From NCBI GenBank assembly GCA_033808805.1, contig JAPXMY010000002.1, positions 130,891-194,890 on the forward strand: 64,000 nucleotides of DNA, in the 5' to 3' direction. A program made the translations under genes and the position numbers. A model generated the notes under the pieces. The model saw only the letters and a list, made by a program, of their open reading frames with translations, did not search any database and had not been told where the DNA came from. This stretch comes from UBA1783 sp033808805. GTDB taxonomy: Bacteria; Bacillota_I; Bacilli_A; Erysipelotrichales; Erysipelotrichaceae. This document shows positions 34,661 through 43,955 of this stretch, one piece after another (positions within the stretch are counted from its first letter, which is position 1; the number at the start of each line of letters is the position of its first letter).

Positions 34661-34749
34661 ACATACATTATAACAAAATTGTTGATAAATATTTCTTGTA
34701 TTAGAATATGTTTTTTCCTATTATTCTCGTCTTATAAGCGTCTTAACCA

Positions 34750-35025
34750 TTAAATAATACCACCACCACCTCTGTTACCACCAAATTTACAACCATGAGT
34801 GTGGTCTTTACCATAATACCAGCGACCATAGCGATAACCATAGTGACTTGGACAATTGGCGCAATCCCCATTACATACACCGCGGTGATGTTTTTGATTA
34901 CCTGCTGAAAAGTCATCTAGAAAATCAAAAAAATCTACTTTTCTTGGCTTTTTAGAAAATGACTCGGACTCTTCATTATCATTATTAAAAAAATCATCAA
35001 AATTATACTTATCCACTATCATCAC
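34750..35025 (-). CDS. Small Cys/His/Gly-rich protein
   Basis: A 91-residue protein. The first half is acidic and Phe-rich (FDDFFNNDNEESESF, DFFDFLDDFSAG). The second half has CNGDCANCP (a CxxxCxxC pattern), YGYRYGRWYYGKDHTHGC and a GGNRGGGG tail. The Cys and His residues suggest a metal site; the Arg/Tyr/Gly segment suggests a flexible surface. ATG with AAGGAGTGATGATAG upstream on the minus strand; ATG one codon later is equally possible. Monocistronic. No function known to me. Confidence 0.7.
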   Translation of the reverse strand: MMIVDKYNFDDFFNNDNEESESFSKKPRKVDFFDFLDDFSAGNQKHHRGVCNGDCANCPSHYGYRYGRWYYGKDHTHGCKFGGNRGGGGII

Positions 35026-35199
35026 TCCTTGTCAATTTTTTTATAAAATTTAATTTATTACAGCGTACCATTATTTAATATTCCTTTTTTAAATTATAGC
35101 ACTATAAATGTTAATAGAGAAAAAGTGTTTAGTAGATGAATAACTTAAAGACTATTAATCTACAGAATATTTCTTAATCGCAAAATATTTCTTGCTTGT

Positions 35200-35228
35200 T
35201 TACTTTACCTAACTGTTTATGTTATAAT
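35200..35228 (+). promoter_or_regulatory. Promoter of alaS
   Basis: TATAAT at 35223-35228; a -35-like TTACTT lies at 35200-35205 with 17 bp between. Confidence 0.6.
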
Positions 35229-35234
35229 TCTTGC

Positions 35235-35452
35235 GGAAAACGATAGAGATGTACTAGTACGTTATGTAGGTTTAAAAGAGAGATACTGTCTGGTGTAAAG
35301 TATTAACTGAAATAGCTGAAGCTCACATTTCTGTGCAATGCAAACATTGACGTAACTCAGGCGTTAACTAGATATTGAGGTGCATGTTATAAACATGAAT
35401 CAGGATGGTACCGCGTTAACTCGTTCCTGTAATTGGTGACGAGTTTTTATTT
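35235..35452 (+). promoter_or_regulatory. T-box leader, alanine specific
   Basis: T-box motif GGATGGTACCGCG at 35403-35415, with bulge TGGT matching an A discriminator (tRNA-Ala). Probable specifier GCT at 35321-35323 in the context GAAGCTCAC. The terminator is AACTCGT (35418-35424) with ACGAGTT (35439-35445) and a T-run. Charging of tRNA-Ala should decide alaS readthrough. Confidence 0.9.
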
Positions 35453-35469
35453 AGATTGGAGGAAAGTTT

Positions 35470-38094
35470 ATGAAACAATTAACAGGTGATCAAGTAAGAC
35501 AAATGTTTTTAGATTATTTTGCAAGTCATGGTCATATGGTAGAGCCAGGAGCTTCTTTAGTGCCACATAATGACCCAACTTTACTATGGATAAATTCTGG
35601 CGTAGCAGCTTTAAAGAAGTATTTTGATGGAACTGAAAAACCAAAAAATAAAAGAATTACCAATGCTCAAAAATCAATAAGAACCAATGATATTGAAAAT
35701 GTTGGTAAAACTGCCAGACACCATACCTTTTTTGAAATGCTGGGCAATTTTTCAATAGGTGATTACTTTAAGAAAGAAGCTATCTTTTATGCTTGGGATT
35801 TTTTAACCAATAAGGATTGGATTGGCTTTGATAAAGATAGATTATATGTTTCAGTATATATTGATGATGAGGAAGCTTATGACATCTGGGTAAATGAAAT
35901 AGGTCTTAATCCAGAACGTATCTTGAAATCAGAAGATAACTATTGGCAGATTGGTGTAGGACCATGTGGACCTAACAGTGAGATTTTCTATGATAGAGGA
36001 GAAAAATATGACCCTGAAGGATTAGGAGAAAAACTATTCTTTGAAGAAATGGAAAATGATAGATATATTGAAGTATGGAATGTTGTCTTCTCACAATACA
36101 ATGCTGAAGAAGGTGTTGACAGAAAAGACTATAAGGAATTGCCACAAAAAAATATTGATACTGGAATGGGTCTGGAAAGACTGGTCTCGATTGTTCAGGA
36201 TGGAGAAACAAACTTTGATACTGATTTGTTTTTGCCGATTATCAGAACTACTGAAAAAATGACTTCAAAAAAATATGAAGGTGAAAACAAGATGGCATAC
36301 AGAGTAATTGCTGACCACATCAGAACAGTAACGTTTGCCTTAGCTGATGGAGCTACTTTTTCCAATGAAGGTAGAGGGTATATTTTACGCCGTGTTTTAA
36401 GAAGAGCTATCAGATATGGTAAACATTTAGATATTAAGGGTGCCTATATGTATAAACTTGTTTCAGTAGTAGCTGAAATCATGAAGGAATACTATCCATA
36501 TCTAATGGAAAAGATTGATTATGTTCAAATATTGGTTAAGGCAGAAGAGGAAAGATTTGATACAACCTTAAGTGAGGGAGAAAAGATTTTACAGTCTTAT
36601 CTGCAAGACAATACTTCAAAAGTTTTAGATGGAGAAGTAGTTTTCAAGTTATATGATACCTATGGTTTCCCATTGGAATTAACCAAAGAAATTGCTGAAG
36701 AAAAAGGTTTAACAGTTGATCAGAAGGGCTTTGATGAACAGATGGCATTACAAAGAGAAAGAGCAAGAAGTGCCAGAAGTGATGATCAGTCAATGAGTAA
36801 GCAATCAGTTGATTTAATGAATTTTACTAGAGAAAGTAAATTTGTTGGCTACACTCAAGACGAAAACAAATCTAAAGTAATCGGTATATTTAAAAATGGC
36901 GAAAAGGTTGATATTTTAACCGATTCAGGAGAAGTAGTATTTGAAGAAACCTCTTTCTATGCCGAAAGTGGTGGACAGATTTATGATACGGGTATTATTT
37001 TCAATGAAGATACTCAACTGGAAGTCGTTAAAGTTTCTAAGGCTCCATTGAAACAGCATTTACATAGTGTTAAAGTCAATAAAGGACAGGTTAAAGTTGG
37101 CGATGAATTTACTTTAAAAATCAATCTGGAAGATAGAAACCTGATCAGAGCGAATCACTCAAGTTTGCATCTGCTGCATGCAGCTTTACACAAGGTTGTT
37201 GGAGCACACGTTAATCAGGCTGGATCTTTTGTCTGTAAAGATTATGGACGTTTTGATTTTACTCACTATGAAAAATTGACTGATAGTCAGATTAAAGAGA
37301 TAGAAAGACTGGTTAATGAAAATATTTCTAAGAAACTTCAGGTTGTAACAGAATTAATGTCAATTGAGGCAGCAAAGAATTCTGGTGCAGTGGCTTTATT
37401 TGATGAAAAATACGATGATGAAGTCAGAGTGGTATCAATGGGAGAATTCTCTAAGGAATTATGTGGTGGAACTCATGTAGCCAATACCAGTGAAGTTGGT
37501 ATTTTCAAGATTATTTCTGAAGAATCAATTGGCTCAGGAATCAGACGTATTACTTCAAAAACAAACTTCAAAGCATATGAAGAATACTTATCTTTACAAC
37601 AGCTGTTAGAATCTCTGGCAGTTGATTTAAGAGTTAACAGTATTACCAAGGTTAGTGAAAAACTACAGCAGGTATTAAAAGAAAACAGTGATTTAAATAA
37701 GGAAATCAGTGAATTAAAAGATAAGCTTAGTGCTTTTGCCAGTGAGAATCTGGTTAACGAATATGTTGAAGCTGATGGACTTAAGATAATTATTTCTAAA
37801 GTGGATGTAGATAACAGTGAACTGAAAACACTGGCTCAGACATTGGTTGAAAAATTAAAAGATGCTGTAGCATTTATCTATACTGCTGATGAAGGAAAAA
37901 TTTTATTTACTGCTGCCTGCAGTAAAAGCGCCATTGCCAAAGGAATAAAGGCATCTGATCTGGTTAAGAGTGCAGCTGTAATCTGTGGAGGCAATGGTGG
38001 AGGAAGACCAGATTTAGCAAGTGCTGGTGGTAAAGATACCAGCAAGCTTACAGAAGCAATAAATAAAATTAAAGAAATATGTAAGGTAAATTAA
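35470..38094 (+). CDS. alaS: Alanyl-tRNA synthetase
   Basis: Class II synthetase, 874 residues, full length. The start MKQLTGDQVRQMFLDYFASHGH is typical. The catalytic region includes ARHHTFFEMLGNFSIGDYFKKEAI and IGVGPCGPNSEIFYD. Editing-domain zinc residues are in NHSSLHLLHAAL and CGGTHVANTSEVG. The C-terminal domain ends GGNGGGRPDLASAGGKD. Under the alanine T-box. TTGGAGGAAAG precedes the ATG. Confidence 0.98.
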   Translation: MKQLTGDQVRQMFLDYFASHGHMVEPGASLVPHNDPTLLWINSGVAALKKYFDGTEKPKNKRITNAQKSIRTNDIENVGKTARHHTFFEMLGNFSIGDYFKKEAIFYAWDFLTNKDWIGFDKDRLYVSVYIDDEEAYDIWVNEIGLNPERILKSEDNYWQIGVGPCGPNSEIFYDRGEKYDPEGLGEKLFFEEMENDRYIEVWNVVFSQYNAEEGVDRKDYKELPQKNIDTGMGLERLVSIVQDGETNFDTDLFLPIIRTTEKMTSKKYEGENKMAYRVIADHIRTVTFALADGATFSNEGRGYILRRVLRRAIRYGKHLDIKGAYMYKLVSVVAEIMKEYYPYLMEKIDYVQILVKAEEERFDTTLSEGEKILQSYLQDNTSKVLDGEVVFKLYDTYGFPLELTKEIAEEKGLTVDQKGFDEQMALQRERARSARSDDQSMSKQSVDLMNFTRESKFVGYTQDENKSKVIGIFKNGEKVDILTDSGEVVFEETSFYAESGGQIYDTGIIFNEDTQLEVVKVSKAPLKQHLHSVKVNKGQVKVGDEFTLKINLEDRNLIRANHSSLHLLHAALHKVVGAHVNQAGSFVCKDYGRFDFTHYEKLTDSQIKEIERLVNENISKKLQVVTELMSIEAAKNSGAVALFDEKYDDEVRVVSMGEFSKELCGGTHVANTSEVGIFKIISEESIGSGIRRITSKTNFKAYEEYLSLQQLLESLAVDLRVNSITKVSEKLQQVLKENSDLNKEISELKDKLSAFASENLVNEYVEADGLKIIISKVDVDNSELKTLAQTLVEKLKDAVAFIYTADEGKILFTAACSKSAIAKGIKASDLVKSAAVICGGNGGGRPDLASAGGKDTSKLTEAINKIKEICKVN

Positions 38095-38145
38095 TCTTTA
38101 ATTTTAAGGGAGTATTTAGTAAAATAGTATAAGGAGGTTTCATTT

Positions 38146-38406
38146 ATGGTTAGAAAAGATACAGCAACAAGAGTGTTTGATTCAGATGAGCTGAAACAAG
38201 CCAATATTAAACACATTATTACAACTGTTAATGAAGCGTTAAAAGAACGTGGATATAATTCAGTAACTCAACTTGTCGGCTATTTGATAACGAACGATCC
38301 GGCATACATTTCAAGTTACAAAAATTCTAGAACATTAATCCAAACAGTAGACCGTGATGAAATTTTAAAAGAGATTGTCAGGAGCTATCTAGCTAAAGAT
38401 GAATAA
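38146..38406 (+). CDS. ireB: IreB family regulatory protein (UPF0297)
   Basis: An 86-residue protein with the family core NEALKERGYNSVTQLVGYLITNDPAYISSYKNSR. In enterococci IreB is phosphorylated by the IreK kinase and lowers cephalosporin resistance. Strong AAGGAGG before ATG 38146. Its stop overlaps ruvX; ireB-ruvX-DUF1292-mltG is a standard Bacillota cluster. Confidence 0.95.
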   Translation: MVRKDTATRVFDSDELKQANIKHIITTVNEALKERGYNSVTQLVGYLITNDPAYISSYKNSRTLIQTVDRDEILKEIVRSYLAKDE

Positions 38407-38818
38407 GGTTATGGGCTTGGATTTGGGCAGCAAAACATGTGGTGTCGCCTTAAGCGACACTTTAGGTATGCTTGCTTCAGCATTTGAAACTATCAGATTT
38501 GAAGAAGATGACTATCAGACATGTTTAAATAAGGTCTGTGAGATAATTGACGCTAATAAAGTTGAAAAAGTTGTTTTAGGTTTGCCTAAGCATATGAACG
38601 GTGATGAGGGTATAAGAGCTGAAATATCACGAAACTTTAAGGCTATGCTTGAAGAGGCTAGAAATGTAAATGTTATTTTGTGGGATGAACGTCTATCAAC
38701 TGTCAGTGCTCAAAAAAGCATGATTTCAGCTAACATGAATCGCAAAAAAAGAAAAAAAATGATTGACACCATGGCTGCTGTGGTAATATTGCAGGGCTAC
38801 TTGGATACAATATACTAG
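38399..38818 (+). CDS. ruvX: Holliday junction resolvase-like RuvX (YqgF)
   Basis: A 139-residue RNase H-like protein with MGLDLGSKTCGVALSD at the N-terminus, VVLGLPKHMNG mid-protein, WDERLSTVSAQ, and the closing Asp in KKMIDTMAAVVILQ. Proposed roles are Holliday junction resolution and 16S rRNA 5' end processing. Overlaps ireB by 8 bp. Confidence 0.95.
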   Translation: MNKVMGLDLGSKTCGVALSDTLGMLASAFETIRFEEDDYQTCLNKVCEIIDANKVEKVVLGLPKHMNGDEGIRAEISRNFKAMLEEARNVNVILWDERLSTVSAQKSMISANMNRKKRKKMIDTMAAVVILQGYLDTIY

Positions 38819-38829
38819 GAGGTACTTTT

Positions 38830-39090
38830 ATGGATGAAAGAACATTATATGTAACTACTTCAGATGGCGAGGAGATAGAGATGACAATTTTGTTTACTTT
38901 TGACAGTGAGCAATATGGTAAATCTTATGTCCTGTTTTATGATGAAGAAGATCAGACAGGTGAAACATATGCGATGAGTTATGATGAAAAAGGTAACTTG
39001 GAAGCAATTGAAGATGAAGATGAATGGCAAATGATTTACGAAGTATTTGAGGTGTTCCAGGATGGCCAAGAACAAGAAGAACAGGACTAA
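38830..39090 (+). CDS. DUF1292 family protein (YrzB-like)
   Basis: An 86-residue highly acidic protein: LYVTTSDGEEIEMTILFTFDSEQYGKSYVLFYDEED is the family pattern (single beta sheet). Always near ireB-ruvX; function unknown. AGGAGG before ATG 38830. The mltG start lies inside its 3' end. Confidence 0.93.
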   Translation: MDERTLYVTTSDGEEIEMTILFTFDSEQYGKSYVLFYDEEDQTGETYAMSYDEKGNLEAIEDEDEWQMIYEVFEVFQDGQEQEEQD

Positions 39091-40126
39091 GGTTGTATTA
39101 ATAGTAGTTTTGGCCTTGTTAATTGCTTTTGCTGGAGGCTTTGCTTTCCTGTATAAAAGCTATTTAAATGGCTTGAAACCGGTCTCAGAAGTATCTGAAC
39201 CAGCAGCATTCATAGTTGATGAGGGTTCAACAATGGATGATATCATTAACAAACTTTATGATGAAGGATTTATCAGAGATACTAGAATTGCCAAGATTTA
39301 TGTAAAACTAAACAAAGTCAATGATTATTATGCTGGAAACTTTCTATTAGATAAAAACATGAGTGTTGAGCAGATATTTGAGACGCTTTCTGATGTGACT
39401 AAAGCTTCCAGGGAAGAAGTTCTGGTAACTATCCCAGATGGTTCCTGGGCCAAACATGCTGCCGCCTACATAGCTGAAAAAACAAATTTGACAGCGGAAG
39501 AAATTTTGCAGAAATGGAATGATGTTGACTACATTTATCAATTGATTGATAAATATGAGTTTTTAACTGAAGAAGTATTTAATTCAGAGCATTGTTTTTT
39601 AGAAGGGTATATCTTTCCAGAAACATACAGCTTCTTTGTTAACACTACTGTTGAACAGGTGACAGAAAAAATATTGGACTATCAAAACGAGATTTATTTA
39701 AAATATAAAGATGAAATTAAGGCATCTGGATATACAGTTCATGAAATCTATACTTTGGCCAGTGTGATTCTTTTTGAAGTAAGTAATGAAGAAGATATGT
39801 ATCTGGTTTCAAGTGTGTTCCATAACCGTTTAAATGATGGATGGAAATTACAGTCATCAGTTACCGTATGCTATGCCTTGTATACCTATGATTCTTGGGA
39901 AGATTGTGAAAGTGATGTAACAATTAAATCAGATTACAATACTTACCTGATTGATGGTTTGCCAGTAGGGCCGGTCAGTAATACTAATGAAATGGCTTTA
40001 AAAGCAACTTTGAATCCTGCTGAAAGCAATTATTATTTCTTTGTTAATGATATCAGCACTGGTAAAGCGCATTTTGCGGAAACTTACGAAGAACATCAAA
40101 AAAACGTTTACAAGTATTTGTATTAG
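39062..40126 (+). CDS. mltG: MltG-like endolytic transglycosylase (YceG family), possibly catalytically altered
   Basis: A 354-residue protein with one N-terminal membrane helix (about 10-31) and a large outside domain. Family segments are present: FLEGYIFPETYSF, VFHNRLNDGW, YNTYLIDGLPVGPVSN and TLNPAESNYYFFV. MltG cuts nascent glycan strands at the membrane. The usual ASIIEKE-type motif reads ASVILFE, so the expected catalytic Glu aligns with Leu237 while Glu239 is kept. The LQSDPT-type motif reads LQSSVT. GAGGTG precedes ATG 39062; an earlier in-frame ATG at 39047 overlaps that site. Confidence 0.88.
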   Translation: MAKNKKNRTKVVLIVVLALLIAFAGGFAFLYKSYLNGLKPVSEVSEPAAFIVDEGSTMDDIINKLYDEGFIRDTRIAKIYVKLNKVNDYYAGNFLLDKNMSVEQIFETLSDVTKASREEVLVTIPDGSWAKHAAAYIAEKTNLTAEEILQKWNDVDYIYQLIDKYEFLTEEVFNSEHCFLEGYIFPETYSFFVNTTVEQVTEKILDYQNEIYLKYKDEIKASGYTVHEIYTLASVILFEVSNEEDMYLVSSVFHNRLNDGWKLQSSVTVCYALYTYDSWEDCESDVTIKSDYNTYLIDGLPVGPVSNTNEMALKATLNPAESNYYFFVNDISTGKAHFAETYEEHQKNVYKYLY

Positions 40127-40138
40127 GAGATGAAAGAT

Positions 40139-40777
40139 ATGGCTAGACCGACAATTATTGGAATCGCTGGTGGTAGTGCAAGCGGAAAAACTTCAATCGC
40201 TCAATTACTGAAAGAGACTTATGATGATTATAAGTCAGTCATTATTTTAAGACAGGATGACTATTATAAGGATCAGACTCACTTACCTTTTGCGGAAAGA
40301 TTAAAAACAAACTATGACCATCCTTTTGCTTTTGATACCGATTTGCTTATCGAACAGCTGGAAATGTTGATTAATGGCAAGTCAATTGAAAAACCAACCT
40401 ATGATTATGTAAATCATACCAGAAGTGCAATAACCGAGGTGGTCAATCCTGCAGATGTTATCGTACTTGAAGGATTGTTTGTTTTGCATGATGAAGCAAT
40501 AAGAGAAAAACTAGATATGAAGATTTATGTAGATACCGATGCAGATGTTCGTTTTATCAGAAGATTAAAACGTGATGTTACCGAAAGAGGAAGAACATTA
40601 GAAAATGTCTGCGATCAATATTTAAATACTGTCAGAGTAATGCATAATGCCTTTGTTGAACCAAGTAAAAGATATGCTGATTTGATTATTCCGGAAGGTT
40701 CACATAATCTGGTGGCTATGGATTTATTGAAAACAAAGATCTACAGCATCATAGCTAATAATATGAACTTAGGTTGA
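40139..40777 (+). CDS. udk: Uridine kinase
   Basis: A 212-residue kinase phosphorylating uridine and cytidine. Walker A GIAGGSASGKTS is at the N-terminus, DDYYKDQTHL and NYDHPFAFD follow, then VLEGLFVLHDEAIREKLDMKIYVDTDADVRFIRRLKRD. The frame opens at 40130 but that ATG touches the AGGAG (40125-40129); ATG 40139 has 9 bp spacing and the usual MARPTIIG start. Confidence 0.96.
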   Translation: MARPTIIGIAGGSASGKTSIAQLLKETYDDYKSVIILRQDDYYKDQTHLPFAERLKTNYDHPFAFDTDLLIEQLEMLINGKSIEKPTYDYVNHTRSAITEVVNPADVIVLEGLFVLHDEAIREKLDMKIYVDTDADVRFIRRLKRDVTERGRTLENVCDQYLNTVRVMHNAFVEPSKRYADLIIPEGSHNLVAMDLLKTKIYSIIANNMNLG

Positions 40778-40801
40778 TTTAAATTACAGTTATGATATAA
40801 T
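40774..40801 (+). promoter_or_regulatory. Promoter of greA
   Basis: TTGATT (40774-40779), 16 bp, TATAAT (40796-40801) with an upstream TG (TGATATAAT), an extended -10. The -35 overlaps the udk stop. Confidence 0.7.
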
Positions 40802-40828
40802 ACCTAAAGACTAAATGGAGTGATGAAA

Positions 40829-41506
40829 ATGGATGAAAATAAAGTTATCGCCCTTACAATAGAAGGCTTAAACAAATTAGAAAAAGAACAGATTAAACTT
40901 TTACATATTGACCGTGTTCAGGTAGTAGAAGAATTAAAAGCAGCCAGATCACAGGGAGATTTAAGTGAAAACGCTGATTATGATGCAGCTAGAGACCGTC
41001 AGGCTAGAGTTGAGGCAACAATCAAGGAGAATGATTATGTCTTGACAAATTTTGAATTGATTGACCTTGATGAACAAACCAGTAGAAATAAATTACAGCA
41101 GGAACTGGAAGTTTTAAGAGAGGATAAAGTTGTTGTCAATGATGAAATTGCTGAAGCTAAGAAAAATGGTGTTGGCGATGATAATAAAGAATTATTTGAA
41201 ATTGTTGACAGACTTGCGGAAATTGAAACAAGAATCAGAATTATCGAATATGCTTTAAAAAATGAAACTACTAAAAAGTCTGGTAAAAAGACTGTCAAGT
41301 TAGGATCAAAAGTCGTTATTCTGACTTTAGATGAGGAAGAAGAGGAAGAGTATACAATTGTGGGAACTGTTGAAGCAGATCCAATAAATGGTAAGATTTC
41401 TAACGAAACACCACTGGCAATTGCCTTATTGGACCGTAAGGTTGGAGATACAGTAACGGTCTTTGTCTCTCATCCTTATAAAGTTCAGATTAAAAAGATT
41501 GATTAG
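40829..41506 (+). CDS. greA: Transcription elongation factor GreA, elongated form
   Basis: GreA enters the RNA polymerase channel and rescues backtracked complexes. This one has 225 residues against a usual ~158. Residues 1-72 are a standard GreA coiled-coil hairpin with tip GDLSENADYDAA (43-54). Residues ~86-145 form another hairpin-like segment, DEIAEAKKNGVGDDNKELFEIVDRLAEIETRIRIIE, resembling a degenerate copy with tip GVGDDNKELFEI. The C-terminal FKBP-like domain (about 150-225) is normal, with an acid run DEEEEEEY. ATG 40829 is 8 bp after GGAG; GTG 40820 is inside the site. Confidence 0.9.
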   Translation: MDENKVIALTIEGLNKLEKEQIKLLHIDRVQVVEELKAARSQGDLSENADYDAARDRQARVEATIKENDYVLTNFELIDLDEQTSRNKLQQELEVLREDKVVVNDEIAEAKKNGVGDDNKELFEIVDRLAEIETRIRIIEYALKNETTKKSGKKTVKLGSKVVILTLDEEEEEEYTIVGTVEADPINGKISNETPLAIALLDRKVGDTVTVFVSHPYKVQIKKID

Positions 41507-41537
41507 GACAAAGCAAATCAAGAAACAAGTATGAAGT

Positions 41538-42011
41538 ATGAAAATACTTTCAAACATGTTTCTTTTTTTATTGTTTTTTTTACTTGTTATTTCCAATGAA
41601 CCAAAGTTGGAATTTTTAAATATGGTCAATCAGACAATAGAGGTCAATGTTAAAGGCAGTGCTGTAAAAGATGAGGTTTTAATATTGAAAAAAGGAAGTA
41701 CCATAGCAGATCTACTGGAAATTGTTGATGTCGATGATGATGTTGATTTATCCTGCTTAAATCAGACAACAGTATTGAAAAATAATGATGTAATTATTTT
41801 AGATAAAAAAGAAGAAATAGAAAAAATATCAATTAACAGTGCTGATTTAAATCAGCTGATGGAAATACCATATGTAGGGGAGAAGACGGCCTTACTTATA
41901 ATTGAGTATCGAACTACCCATGGAAGTTTTAAAACTTTAGAAGAAATTATGGAAATAAAGGGAATCGGACCAAAAAAGTATGAAAAAATGAAGGATTATA
42001 TCAGATTATGA
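41538..42011 (+). CDS. comEA: Competence protein ComEA (SLBB plus helix-hairpin-helix)
   Basis: A 157-residue protein with an N-terminal membrane anchor (about 4-18), a SLBB-like domain (IEVNVKGSAVKDEVLILKKGSTIADLL), and C-terminal helix-hairpin-helix motifs: INSADLNQLMEIPYVGEKTALLIIEYR and EIKGIGPKKYEKMKDYI. It binds incoming DNA outside the membrane during natural uptake. Overlaps comEC by 4 bp. Confidence 0.93.
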   Translation: MKILSNMFLFLLFFLLVISNEPKLEFLNMVNQTIEVNVKGSAVKDEVLILKKGSTIADLLEIVDVDDDVDLSCLNQTTVLKNNDVIILDKKEEIEKISINSADLNQLMEIPYVGEKTALLIIEYRTTHGSFKTLEEIMEIKGIGPKKYEKMKDYIRL

Positions 42012-43927
42012 TTTTAATATCTGCTTTATCAGTCATCATCATAGGATTATTTAATGCTTTTAAAAGTAGAATAATTGCTTCGATAATCATTATAGGTTTA
42101 TTGCCTTTTTTTAGTGATAGAAAAAATAGATTTATCAGTAGTCTGATTATTGTATCTTTTGTACTTGTTTCGTATCCTGTAGAAAAAACCTTCTTTAAAA
42201 CTGGAAGGGTTGTAGAGATAAGAAATAATTACTACCTGCTAAGCAATGGTCTTGATAAAGTAATTTTATATACCGCCGAAAATCTTTCTTTAGATGATAA
42301 AGTAATCGTTAATCAGGAAGTTAAGGAAATAAATTATTACAATAATTTTAATTTTTCTACCTATAAGGACTATTGTTTAGCCAATAATATAATTGGTTCT
42401 GTTTCCTTAAAGGAAGTGAAGATAAAAAGAGCTGAATTTTCGATCAGGAAAATAATATATGATAAGTGCCTTAAGAGTTCCAACAAATGGGTTTTACAAC
42501 TATTGTTTAAGAACTCAATGGAAATAGACAGTGATAAAAAATATTTTATTACCCAATCATCGCTACATCTTTCTTTTTTTGTCAGCTTTTTAACCAGTAT
42601 CCTGTCATTATTTTTTTACGATAAAATTACAAACAGAATAGTTTTCATACTGGTGTTTTTGCTGGGTTTATTTTTTAATTTTCCCTATGGCTATATCAGA
42701 ATTTTGATTGGTCTGGCATTGTTAAACATTATAGAAGATAAAAGGAAAAGACTGGCTTATGAAATACTATTGCTGGCTTTCTATAAACCATATTATATAA
42801 AATCCATCAGTTTTCTGATTCCTGTCGGTATTAAAATAATCAGCTGTTTTATAAAAGAAAAAAGGCAAATATTAATTTATATTTATATTATGATAATTCA
42901 GCTTTATTTTTATGGTCAGGCTGATTTATTTTCAATTTTAAGTTTTGTATTTTTAAAATCGATATTTGGATTAGTTTATTTGTTGGCCTTAGCAGTTTGT
43001 TTTTTGCCAATTGATATCAATATTGATAACCTGTTGCTTTCTTTTTTAGAAAAAATAGATAACATGCCTAAACTGTGTTTAACTGGATCTTTTAATCTGC
43101 TACTATTGCTGACAATGATAGTTCTGGCTGTCAAATATTTTGAATCGATAAAAAACAGATATCTTTTAGGCTTGATTCTGGTTTTGATCGTTAACAATAA
43201 TCGTTTGCTGTTTTCACCAATCTATACTGTTACTTTTTTAGATGTTGGACAAGGTGACTGCAGCCTGATTACTTTTCCTTTTTCCAGTGCAGGTTTACTG
43301 ATTGATGTTGGCGGAAATGTATACAAAGATATAAGTAAAGATATCACGATTCCTTATTTGAACCGCTTAAGTATAAAAAGTGTTGATGTTATAGTATCTC
43401 ATGATGATTATGATCACTGTGGAGCATTGGGTTCATTGATAGAAAATTTTAATGTTGGAAATGTTTATCGAAAAAAAGAAGAGAAATTTGTTTTTAAAAA
43501 CCTCGATGTTTATACCTTGCTTTCAGATGAAGAGTTTGATGACAACAATGATAATTCACTTATTTCCTATTTTAAAATCAATCAGTTTTACTTTCTATAT
43601 TTGGGAGATATCTCAAAAACTGTGGAATATAGGCTGGTTGAAAAATATGATAATTTACAGATCGATGTTTTAAAACTTTCGCATCACGGTTCTGATACCT
43701 CAACCAGTGAAAAAATGCTGTCAGCCTGTCAGATACCGATCGCCATAATTTCCGCTGGAAGAAATAACTTTTTTAATCATCCTTCTATCGCAGTTATAGA
43801 CAGATTAAAGCAGTATAACGTTTTTTGTTTATCAACTAAAGAAAGTCATGCCATCAGATTTTATATTTTTAATCATTTGCTTATTTATCAAACATCTTCA
43901 GGTCAACTCGGTTTTCTTTTGAAGTAA
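42008..43927 (+). CDS. comEC: ComEC/Rec2 DNA uptake channel
   Basis: A 639-residue membrane protein, on the short side for ComEC. N-terminal helices and an OB-like outer segment come first, then the competence membrane domain with ITQSSLHLSFFVSFL, then a beta-lactamase-like domain: TFLDVGQGDCSLITF, SHDDYDHCGALGSL and KLSHHGSDTSTS, with metal-binding Asp and His residues. It moves single-stranded DNA across the membrane. Directly coupled to comEA. Confidence 0.93.
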   Translation: MILISALSVIIIGLFNAFKSRIIASIIIIGLLPFFSDRKNRFISSLIIVSFVLVSYPVEKTFFKTGRVVEIRNNYYLLSNGLDKVILYTAENLSLDDKVIVNQEVKEINYYNNFNFSTYKDYCLANNIIGSVSLKEVKIKRAEFSIRKIIYDKCLKSSNKWVLQLLFKNSMEIDSDKKYFITQSSLHLSFFVSFLTSILSLFFYDKITNRIVFILVFLLGLFFNFPYGYIRILIGLALLNIIEDKRKRLAYEILLLAFYKPYYIKSISFLIPVGIKIISCFIKEKRQILIYIYIMIIQLYFYGQADLFSILSFVFLKSIFGLVYLLALAVCFLPIDINIDNLLLSFLEKIDNMPKLCLTGSFNLLLLLTMIVLAVKYFESIKNRYLLGLILVLIVNNNRLLFSPIYTVTFLDVGQGDCSLITFPFSSAGLLIDVGGNVYKDISKDITIPYLNRLSIKSVDVIVSHDDYDHCGALGSLIENFNVGNVYRKKEEKFVFKNLDVYTLLSDEEFDDNNDNSLISYFKINQFYFLYLGDISKTVEYRLVEKYDNLQIDVLKLSHHGSDTSTSEKMLSACQIPIAIISAGRNNFFNHPSIAVIDRLKQYNVFCLSTKESHAIRFYIFNHLLIYQTSSGQLGFLLK

Positions 43928-43955
43928 TATGTTATAATTAATTACGGAGTAAAAT

